Shown one piece after another: positions 1 through 5,314 of a stretch of 5,314 nt of DNA. Source of the stretch: Kiritimatiellia bacterium (GTDB lineage: Bacteria; Verrucomicrobiota; Kiritimatiellia; RFP12; UBA1067). The stretch spans positions 1 through 5,314 of the forward strand of contig JAKSOY010000282.1 of the NCBI GenBank assembly GCA_024405255.1, given 5' to 3'. A model generated the notes under the pieces. That model searched no databases. It was not told where the DNA came from and was given only the letters and a program-made list of their open reading frames with translations. Both the position numbers and the translations under genes were made by a program. Positions within the stretch are counted from its first letter, which is position 1. Every line of letters begins with the position of its first letter.

Positions 1-11
1 TCAAACTCCAT
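1..11 (-). CDS. 5' end of a further gene, probable second type III chaperone (partial)
   Basis: Only the start codon and the next two and a bit codons lie in the window. Read on the minus strand from 11 they give Met-Glu-Phe-(Asp/Glu), the same opening as the chaperone that starts at 2864 (Met-Glu-Phe-Glu). The 28 bases before it also match that chaperone's leader, including an AAAGGA ribosome binding site at 27-22, ten bases before the ATG. The gene follows the 766-residue protein by 29 bp, just as the complete chaperone closely follows the 811-residue protein. From this I infer a paralogous class I secretion chaperone for the 766-residue protein. Eleven coding bases cannot prove family membership; what is directly seen is a start codon, a good ribosome binding site and the leader match. 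Confidence 0.55.
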
Positions 12-21
12 AACTTTTTAA

Positions 22-27
22 TCCTTT
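22..27 (-). promoter_or_regulatory. Ribosome binding site of the partial downstream gene
   Basis: On the minus strand AAAGGA ends ten bases before the ATG at 11. It lies in the 29-bp gap after the stop codon of the 766-residue gene. This purine block supports a real translation start here even though the gene itself runs out of the window. Confidence 0.6.
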
Positions 28-40
28 AAACCTTTAACCC

Positions 41-2341
41 TTACAACGCAATCAGGCTTGTCCGGCCCTTCCTCTCGGGATTCTGTTCGAACCTGATCGA
101 TTCCAATTTGGCGGAACCGTCCTGTCTGATAACGAACTCGTTGACAACGTCGTTTTCCGTCTTGCGCATCAGAAGCCGATGCGTATCTCCGGCCTTTGCC
201 AAACCCGCATAACGGGTCGAGGGAGTCCGCCCCACGACACGCATGTCGCCATTCGCATCCCTTGAGATCTCAAACACCGTCTCCCTTCCGTTGCACTGCA
301 TCCCCAATCCACTGAGCGACGCAAGGTAACCATTGTTCGTGTACAAGAGCAGCTGACAGATCTGCGCATCGGAGAATTGCTCGTCCTTGAGGGGTTGGAT
401 GCTCTTTTCGACCTTGTCAGCATCAGTGACGTATTTATCTTGCGGGGCAACGGATTTATCTTGCGGGGCGAAGATCCTCACCGTCTCAAGCTCCGTCGGC
501 CTCGGATCCTTTGACTCCTGTTCCGACTGCTTCGGCTTAACCGGCCTTGTCAGTTTGAACTGAATGCCCAGATAGCGCGAAGTTCCCAAATTTTTGAGTG
601 ATTCAAGCATATCAGGATAATAACTGACGGACCGAACCAGATCGGATTTCGCGTATGTGGTGTTCTTCTCCTTTTCATAGAGATCGGCATCGACATCCGA
701 AAACTTCGTCGATGAAGTCTCCTTGTCCTTGTCCACCACAATGTCCTTCAAAATGACGCAGTTCTTTTTTGCGGAAACAATCTTCGTCTCCCCAGTCGGT
801 TTATAACCCTTATATTGACGGGCTTCATCGAGGACATTGGAATCGTGCTGGTACGAAACTTGCGAGGCCTCTATTGTGTCGCCCTTTTCATTCTTAAGGA
901 CGAGCACTTCTTTGAAGAGATGTTTTTTCATGTCCTCGTCCGGAGCGGGGACAACGAAGAAATCGTCTTTACCCGGAATGTACGACGGATCTTGAAGGCA
1001 CTTCAGGCGTACGTCGTAGGGAACGCCGTCGACTTCGCAGGCCTGCACAAAAAACTGTTCCAGAAGCTTTCCGTTAACAGCATTCTTCCCTTCTTCGAAT
1101 CCAAGTCTGCCCTCCGCCTTTTCGTATTCGTCCGCATCGGGAGGAAGTGTCAGAAACTTGAAGATGTCCTCCCGGAGCCTCTTGTCTTCCCGACTTCCGC
1201 CCATGCCCACGTTCAACGCGTCCAAATGATCGTCGACCACCGTCCGCTGCATCTCGGTGAAGAACTTTTTGACCAAGGCGGGATCGTTCTTCTTGGGCAC
1301 GGGCGCCTTGATCCCAAGCGCTTTCCACAGGGATACGATGTTTTCCTGAACGCTGCTGCCAGGCGTGCGTTGCGTCCGCGTTTGATCAAGCGCCGCATGC
1401 AACTTGTTGACCAACACCCCCTTGACATGACCCGCTCCCAGTCTGAGTACATCCCCACTGTCGATCTCAACGCCGGCGATTGCTTTCAGCAGATCGCTGG
1501 TGACCTTGACGTCAGAATAGGCAAAGGACTTTACGACGGCATGCCTGTTCGTCGAAATCACGATGCCATCCATGGCACCGTCCAACTCGTCATAAGCCGC
1601 CTTGACCTGCTCTGCGGACAGCTGATCCTTGTTGAAGAACACGCCCGCCTGATCGACAAGGACGTCGTAGGTCTGGCTGTTCGGCCCCGAGACACTGCAT
1701 TCGAGGAAGCCCTCGATTTCGGACGGTTTGACCGACTGGACCTGGAGCTGCATTGCGCCAGAGCCCGAAAGACCCAGGCAGTTCGCAAGACCCGTGCGAT
1801 CCAGGTCGATGAGCGCGGATATCTGCTTGCCGGTCGCGTTCGGACACTTTTCGCGAAGATCCTTCTGCGCCGTCGTCAGGTCCTCTTCCGCCATGTCCAC
1901 CATCTGCCATTCGTCGACCTGAACGTTCCCCCCGGACTTGACCTCAACCGTGGTCGTTCCCGTTAAGCTGTCCAACTGAGACAGCAACTCCTTCACCGTT
2001 GCGCTCGACAGGTCCTGACTCGCCGTGTCCACGCCGTACTGCCCGTCCTTGAGTTCGCCGAAGAGCGTTTTCTCGGCCTTTGCCATGAAGTCCTTGACGG
2101 CCTGGGTCTGCTCCATGCCGCTCAAGCTGCTGCGGATGTTCTCCAGCAGCTGACCGCGCATGTAGATGTTGTTCGCGGCCTTGTTCATGTCGTCCGGGCC
2201 CTGCGCCACCTTGAGGTCGGAGACGTCGATCTCCTGCTTCCCGGCGCTGCCGACGACCTTCGACATGTCGCCGCTCTGTACCGACAGCCACTGTCCGTTT
2301 CCGGCAACAGCCGTCCGAAAACTGCTCAGATCAATACCCAT
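41..2341 (-). CDS. Large protein of unknown function, candidate type III secreted effector
   Basis: This 766-residue protein matches no family I recognise. It has no signal peptide and no hydrophobic stretch long enough for a membrane helix. The N-terminus is rich in Ser, Gly and Gln (residues 4-36), followed by mostly helical, charged sequence (about 50-125), as is common for a type III secretion signal plus chaperone-binding region. The middle (about 150-400) mixes helix and strand. Residues 430-600 are Lys/Asp-rich with many short predicted strands. Residues 599-650 look like a flexible linker (Pro, Lys, Glu, Asp) containing a tandem heptapeptide, and 655-766 resemble a compact beta-rich C-terminal domain. 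No catalytic motif stands out; eight Cys are scattered. The start at 2341 is the only good one: an in-frame TGA lies at 2371-2369 with no ATG, GTG or TTG between. It lies 43 bp after a chaperone-like gene and 29 bp before a probable second one, so an effector role is inferred from context only. Confidence 0.85.
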   Translation of the reverse strand: MGIDLSSFRTAVAGNGQWLSVQSGDMSKVVGSAGKQEIDVSDLKVAQGPDDMNKAANNIYMRGQLLENIRSSLSGMEQTQAVKDFMAKAEKTLFGELKDGQYGVDTASQDLSSATVKELLSQLDSLTGTTTVEVKSGGNVQVDEWQMVDMAEEDLTTAQKDLREKCPNATGKQISALIDLDRTGLANCLGLSGSGAMQLQVQSVKPSEIEGFLECSVSGPNSQTYDVLVDQAGVFFNKDQLSAEQVKAAYDELDGAMDGIVISTNRHAVVKSFAYSDVKVTSDLLKAIAGVEIDSGDVLRLGAGHVKGVLVNKLHAALDQTRTQRTPGSSVQENIVSLWKALGIKAPVPKKNDPALVKKFFTEMQRTVVDDHLDALNVGMGGSREDKRLREDIFKFLTLPPDADEYEKAEGRLGFEEGKNAVNGKLLEQFFVQACEVDGVPYDVRLKCLQDPSYIPGKDDFFVVPAPDEDMKKHLFKEVLVLKNEKGDTIEASQVSYQHDSNVLDEARQYKGYKPTGETKIVSAKKNCVILKDIVVDKDKETSSTKFSDVDADLYEKEKNTTYAKSDLVRSVSYYPDMLESLKNLGTSRYLGIQFKLTRPVKPKQSEQESKDPRPTELETVRIFAPQDKSVAPQDKYVTDADKVEKSIQPLKDEQFSDAQICQLLLYTNNGYLASLSGLGMQCNGRETVFEISRDANGDMRVVGRTPSTRYAGLAKAGDTHRLLMRKTENDVVNEFVIRQDGSAKLESIRFEQNPERKGRTSLIAL
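433..469 (-). repeat. 21-bp tandem duplication inside the 766-residue gene
   Basis: Two 16-base identical cores (433-448 and 454-469) lie 21 bases apart, so the duplication keeps the reading frame. It yields two tandem heptapeptides, APQDKSV and APQDKYV, at residues 625-638. They sit in the hydrophilic linker before the C-terminal domain, where length change would be tolerated. The near-perfect identity points to a recent slippage or duplication event. Confidence 0.85.
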
Positions 2342-2384
2342 CTCGCAACATTTTAACGATTCTATCGCTCAACTTCTCGACCCT
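2342..2384 (-). other. 43-bp gap without a clear Shine-Dalgarno sequence
   Basis: The gap between the chaperone stop and the ATG at 2341 has no AGGA- or GGAG-type block at 5-12 bases before the start; the last bases read TTAAAATGTTGCGAG. An out-of-frame ATG lies at 2351-2349. Translation of the 766-residue gene may rely on an A/T-rich leader or on coupling to the chaperone gene. No hairpin terminator is evident, so read-through from the chaperone gene is expected. Confidence 0.5.
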
Positions 2385-2864
2385 TCAGCCCCTTATAATC
2401 TGCTCGTTCCGCCAAGCCGCAAAGGGATCCTCACCTGACGACTCACCTGGCACGGCGCCGTCTTCCACGGCGCCGCGCCAGTCGCGGGCGAGCTTGCGCC
2501 ACCGCACCAGCACGGCGAGGAACCCGCGGACGACCTCGACGAAGCTCTCGCCGTCCAGCGCATCCATCGGCAGGGCCCGGTTGAGCGCCAGAGCGCCGGA
2601 CTCCGGATTGATCGCAAGCGTCGCCCCGGCGCCGCCCTGGAAGAGCCAGTTGGCCTTCAGGGCCACCTCGTAGAAGGCCTCGCGTCCCTCCAGGGGAAGG
2701 TCGCCGAGTTCGGAGAAGAGGACGACCGTGCGCGTCTCGGGCTCACCGACGATCGTCAGCGCCGTCCCGTCCTTTCCGAGATGCACCATGTGCGTCTCGT
2801 CCGGCTCCAGCCGGTCGACCCCGCACGCCGCCGCCAGCGGCTTCAGCAACTCTTCAAATTCCAT
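2385..2864 (-). CDS. CesT/SycE-like class I type III secretion chaperone
   Basis: This 159-residue acidic protein has the size and layout of class I secretion chaperones, which dimerise, bind the N-terminal region of an effector in the cytoplasm and deliver it to the secretion ATPase. Visible features are: an N-terminal helix (residues 1-15, MEFEELLKPLAAACGV); strands around 24-52 containing LTIVG and TVVLFSELG; a helix at 59-74 (GREAFYEVALKAN); the family-like strand-turn-strand at 81-97 (ATLAINPESGALALNR); and a final amphipathic helix at about 103-130 (GESFVEVVRGFLAVLVRWRKLA). The tail (131-159) is an acidic, Gly-rich extension. No family score could be computed; the call rests on this pattern. 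The ATG at 2864 follows AAGGA with nine bases of spacing. It sits 14 bp after the kinase-like gene, its likely client, although the 766-residue protein could also be one. The gene is markedly richer in G+C than the gene downstream. Confidence 0.8.
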   Translation of the reverse strand: MEFEELLKPLAAACGVDRLEPDETHMVHLGKDGTALTIVGEPETRTVVLFSELGDLPLEGREAFYEVALKANWLFQGGAGATLAINPESGALALNRALPMDALDGESFVEVVRGFLAVLVRWRKLARDWRGAVEDGAVPGESSGEDPFAAWRNEQIIRG

Positions 2865-2892
2865 GACTTCTCATCCTTTTAACCATTTAACC
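2854..2892 (-). repeat. Copy A of the duplicated chaperone leader
   Basis: On the minus strand this reads GGTTAAATGGTTAAAAGGAT, then GAGAAGTC, the ATG and GAATTTGA. It aligns with 39-1. It overlaps the end of the kinase-like gene: the doubled GGTTAAA unit encodes part of its last residues (Trp-Leu-Asn-Gly) and its stop codon. The 3' end of that gene therefore appears to run into a gap repeat that elsewhere (28-40) is non-coding. Confidence 0.6.
2874..2878 (-). promoter_or_regulatory. Ribosome binding site of the chaperone gene
   Basis: AAGGA on the minus strand lies nine bases before the ATG at 2864, inside the 14-bp gap after the TAA of the kinase-like gene. The close spacing suggests that translation of the chaperone is coupled to that of the upstream effector candidate. 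Confidence 0.7.
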
Positions 2893-5314
2893 ATTCATAA
2901 TTCGCCTTGACCTGCGCATAATAGTCCTCTCCGGACGGCGTGATCGCGCACGCCGTCTTGAACTGGTCCAGCTGCTCCTCGGTCATCCCCTTCACCTCCT
3001 CCGGCTTCAGGACCTCCTCGGGCTTGACCCTGAGCTTGTTGGCCACCAACCGCCGGAGGCGTCCGACCTCCGCCTCGTCCAAGTCATCGCCTGTTTCCTC
3101 TTTTTCGAGCTCCGAGACGAGGGCCTCGGCAATCAGAGAACCGCCCACGCCTTCCGATTTCTTGAATTCATCCAGCAGTTCGCTGACGAACGGCGCCAGC
3201 TCAAGAGCACCGCCTGTCTCGAGCAACGCGAGCTTCTGCGCGGCGAGCGGCGGTTTATGTCCTTTGACAGCCGCGAGAGCCATGGCAAAATGCAACCCGA
3301 TCACCTCCGCACTCCCACTGTCGAATCGGAAGTACTGGGGGGTGCAGCGCTGCACGAACGGATCGTTCTCGAACGAAGGAACATCGGACGGTTTGAAGGC
3401 GCGCAGCTTTTCAATGAGCGCCTTCTTCCTCCGCCTGCCCAACTGGACGATCGCGTCCTCGATTGTCTTCGAGTTCGCGTCATCCATCTTCTCTGCAAGG
3501 GAGACAACGGCTTTGGCCGGGGCTTTCGCCATCAAGTCGAAATAGGCCCTCAGTTCGGCTTCCGAGACCGCGGGAGCCTCATCCCCTTTCCCTTCCTTGG
3601 CGCTGTCGACCATGTGCTGCACCTTCTCCTGGTCATTCAAGATGCCCCGCAGACGCTCGCCCCGTCTCCGATTTTCCTTCATGACGTCAGTTTCCAGGTC
3701 CGCAAAGGGACCGTGCTCCGAGGGGAACATGTGAGCCTTGATGCCGTGAAGCGAGAAAAGATCGAGTCGTTCGTCTTTCAGCCTCTCCCGCCGGTCCAAG
3801 TACTTCGGCTTCAACTCGTCCATGTCCAGCCAACTGTCGTTGTCCTGGATCTTCTCGCAGTCAGGGGAATCCGCGGCCACGAAGGCGTTGTGGATGCGCG
3901 TGACCATCGCCTTGAGCTGCTCGGGCGACAGGTCGTGGGCGGGCCAGTCTTTCTCCACCAGCTTTTGGGAGAGAATCTCCGTGGCATTGAGACGCGGCCG
4001 TCCGTCGGCTTTGTAAAGCGCCTCGTCAAGTTCCTTCAACTTGTCGTAGGACTCCTGCGAAATCGCAGTCGGATAGGCCCGCTGCTCTTCCACGTTCTCA
4101 GTCATGCTCAAGTCGTTGTCGATGCCGACCACCCGCACCGAAAGGTCCTCGCCGACGGAAACCATGTAATTGCTCGCATGGCGGTCAGTCTGCCCGGTGA
4201 TGTGATCAACCCACTCAAGGTCCGTCATGGCGTGGCGCAGGTTGCCGAGCACGATCCTGGCCTGCCCGTCGTCCTCGCTGGAGAATATGTCCCACAGGTC
4301 CTTCAGGCTCTTCTCTCCGACCATGGTTTTTTCCGGGTTCTTCGGAGGATGCGAGATCCAGCCGATGAGATCCGACCCCAAGGCTCCATCGGCCACGTCC
4401 ATCATCAGCCCGAACCGGCCATCATGCACACCCAGGTGGGCCTTGACGATGGCGTTGCCGACGCCAAGGATTTCCGCCATTTTGCGCGAGGTGACGTTGG
4501 CCATCGCCACTTGCTGAAAGGACCCTTTCCTCCCGAATTCCTTCTCGGCCGCATAGGCCTCGGTCCAACCGTGCCGCGCGGGCAGCTCCGGCTTGAAAAC
4601 GCGCCGGACCGTCTCCCCGTTTTCCAGGCGATAGGTGCACAGCGTGACCTTGTTGAATGCTCCCTTGCCGAGCTCGCGGCATCCGACCAGGTTCCGGTCG
4701 TCAATCCCCTCTTCAAGGAACTTCACGTCTGCGCCCCAGGCGCCGACCGAAACCGCCGTGGAGAATCCGCACGACCCGTCCAGGACACGGGCCAGCAACT
4801 CCTTGTCGACAAAGATCAGATCCTGGTCATCGGCATTTTTGGCAATCTGGGCCCTTTTCAGCATGTTCTCGAAACGGTCGACCAGCGTCGGGAGGATTTG
4901 GACGTCATTCCTGTTCGCGTTCATGAAGTCTATGAACGCGAGACGTTTCAGTACGGAAGCGGCGGAATCGCTGCAGGCGCGAATATGAGAACCCAGATCC
5001 ATGCCATAGTTCGCCTGAGTGAGGGCGCTCGCGGCCGTCCTGGCTCGGCTCAGGGCTATCTCAAGCTGGTCCTGGTCTTCACACTTGCGGCACTCGTCCA
5101 AGGCGGCCTTCAGCTCCGCAAGATCACGCCGAAAACTCCCGACTGCGGCCTTGACCCTGTCGTGGTCCCCGGCTCTTCTCCCGGTGTAGAACTTGTCGAC
5201 GTACTCGTCGCTGAAGATCGTCGAATCCAGGAGGTCGAACGGGAACTCGTCGTACACCTCCTTGATGGAGGCGTCCAGGGCGTCGGTCCGCAAACGGGCG
5301 ACGTCCGCGGCCAT
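2879..5314 (-). CDS. Atypical PI4K-II/FAM20C-like kinase, candidate type III effector
   Basis: An 811-residue soluble protein. Residues 1-200 are mostly helical and contain a CRKC pair (75-78). The kinase-like core spans about 205-405: glycine-rich loop LGKGAFNKV (215-223), ATP-binding Lys in RRVFKPE (K241), a hinge-like segment GLMMDVADG (302-310), catalytic loop ITGQTDRHASNYMV (D377, R378, H379, N382) and metal-binding GIDNDLSM (D399). The FKPE, TDRHxxN and IDN set is that of PI3K/PI4K-fold kinases, closest in form to type II PI4-kinases and FAM20C, rather than classical HRD/DFG kinases. All key residues are present, so activity is plausible; the substrate (protein or lipid) cannot be told. 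Residues 430-811 are long, charged, predicted helical sequence with no family I recognise, perhaps a targeting or scaffold region. The ATG falls exactly on the window edge, so a longer N-terminus cannot be excluded. A chaperone gene follows after 14 bp, which supports an effector role. Confidence 0.85.
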   Translation of the reverse strand: MAADVARLRTDALDASIKEVYDEFPFDLLDSTIFSDEYVDKFYTGRRAGDHDRVKAAVGSFRRDLAELKAALDECRKCEDQDQLEIALSRARTAASALTQANYGMDLGSHIRACSDSAASVLKRLAFIDFMNANRNDVQILPTLVDRFENMLKRAQIAKNADDQDLIFVDKELLARVLDGSCGFSTAVSVGAWGADVKFLEEGIDDRNLVGCRELGKGAFNKVTLCTYRLENGETVRRVFKPELPARHGWTEAYAAEKEFGRKGSFQQVAMANVTSRKMAEILGVGNAIVKAHLGVHDGRFGLMMDVADGALGSDLIGWISHPPKNPEKTMVGEKSLKDLWDIFSSEDDGQARIVLGNLRHAMTDLEWVDHITGQTDRHASNYMVSVGEDLSVRVVGIDNDLSMTENVEEQRAYPTAISQESYDKLKELDEALYKADGRPRLNATEILSQKLVEKDWPAHDLSPEQLKAMVTRIHNAFVAADSPDCEKIQDNDSWLDMDELKPKYLDRRERLKDERLDLFSLHGIKAHMFPSEHGPFADLETDVMKENRRRGERLRGILNDQEKVQHMVDSAKEGKGDEAPAVSEAELRAYFDLMAKAPAKAVVSLAEKMDDANSKTIEDAIVQLGRRRKKALIEKLRAFKPSDVPSFENDPFVQRCTPQYFRFDSGSAEVIGLHFAMALAAVKGHKPPLAAQKLALLETGGALELAPFVSELLDEFKKSEGVGGSLIAEALVSELEKEETGDDLDEAEVGRLRRLVANKLRVKPEEVLKPEEVKGMTEEQLDQFKTACAITPSGEDYYAQVKANYEWLNG

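Larger units (their letters stand above)
1..39 (-). repeat. Copy B of the duplicated chaperone leader
   Basis: Read on the minus strand, this stretch (GGTTAAAGGTTTAAAGGAT, then an A-rich spacer, GTT, the ATG and GAGTTTGA) aligns with 2892-2854 over about 39 bases, with a few substitutions and two single-base gaps. The copy covers the TTTAA-rich gap sequence, the ribosome binding site and the first codons of the following gene. It suggests that a chaperone gene was duplicated together with its leader, or that selection keeps a shared translation-start element. Confidence 0.6.

Noticed and set aside
815..1966. A 383-codon open frame on the plus strand
   Set aside because: It lies wholly antisense to the 766-residue gene, has no ribosome binding site that I can see, and its translation is rich in Arg, Leu and Val without any recognisable domain. 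Long antisense frames are common opposite G+C-rich genes. The minus-strand frame is longer, fits the spacing of the cluster and ends just before the next start.
2166..2438. A 90-codon plus-strand frame across the gap between chaperone and 766-residue gene
   Set aside because: It overlaps the ends of two well-supported minus-strand genes and shows no domain or start signal.
2451..2475. Two copies of CACGGCGCCG, which contain a palindrome and could form a hairpin
   Set aside because: They lie inside the chaperone reading frame, where they encode the GAVEDGAV stretch, and no T-run follows. I take this as a local coding repeat in G+C-rich sequence, not a terminator or binding site.
2940..3545. 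A 201-codon open frame on the plus strand
   Set aside because: It is antisense to the C-terminal half of the kinase-like gene. Its product is dominated by Ser, Ala and Pro runs typical of an antisense shadow.
4100..4702. HipA-type toxin kinase or classical Ser/Thr kinase as the identity of the 811-residue protein
   Set aside because: There is no HRD or DFG motif as in classical kinases, and no HipB-like antitoxin partner or HipA-sized protein. The FKPE, TDRHxxN and IDN combination fits PI4K-II/FAM20C-type kinases better, though all share a distant fold.
1..5314. CRISPR arrays, tRNA or rRNA genes, insertion sequences, attachment sites
   Set aside because: No regularly spaced repeats, no cloverleaf-like sequence, no transposase-like frame and no terminal inverted repeats were seen; the window is almost completely filled by three coding regions.

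Overview
The window carries one minus-strand gene cluster with no plus-strand gene that I can support. In transcription order (right to left) it holds: an 811-residue protein with an atypical, phosphatidylinositol-4-kinase-II/FAM20C-like kinase core (5314-2879); a 159-residue acidic protein that reads as a class I (CesT/SycE-type) type III secretion chaperone (2864-2385); a 766-residue soluble protein of unrecognised function (2341-41); and the first codons of a further gene (11-1) that begins Met-Glu-Phe like the chaperone and has a near-copy of the chaperone's leader in front of it. Gaps between genes are 14, 43 and 29 bp, so they are very probably co-transcribed. No promoter or terminator is visible; both probably lie outside the window.

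The pattern effector - chaperone - effector - (probable chaperone) suggests a small array of type III secretion cargo modules. The chaperone call rests on its size, acidity and family-like C-terminal half. The effector role of the two large proteins is inferred from their linkage to it, their lack of export signals or membrane segments, and the eukaryote-like kinase core in one of them. No secretion apparatus gene is present to confirm a type III system.

The organism cannot be named with certainty. The DNA is fairly G+C rich, yet the gaps carry short TTTAA-rich repeats (GGTTTAAA/GGTTAAAT units). Large unfamiliar effector-like proteins with a CesT-like chaperone would fit a PVC-superphylum bacterium (Verrucomicrobia, Lentisphaerae or Kiritimatiellota type) as well as a proteobacterium. 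I lean towards the former, as inference only.

Working model: the kinase-like and unknown proteins are made together with dedicated chaperones, held in a secretion-competent state and injected into a eukaryotic host or grazer cell, where the kinase would phosphorylate a host protein or lipid.
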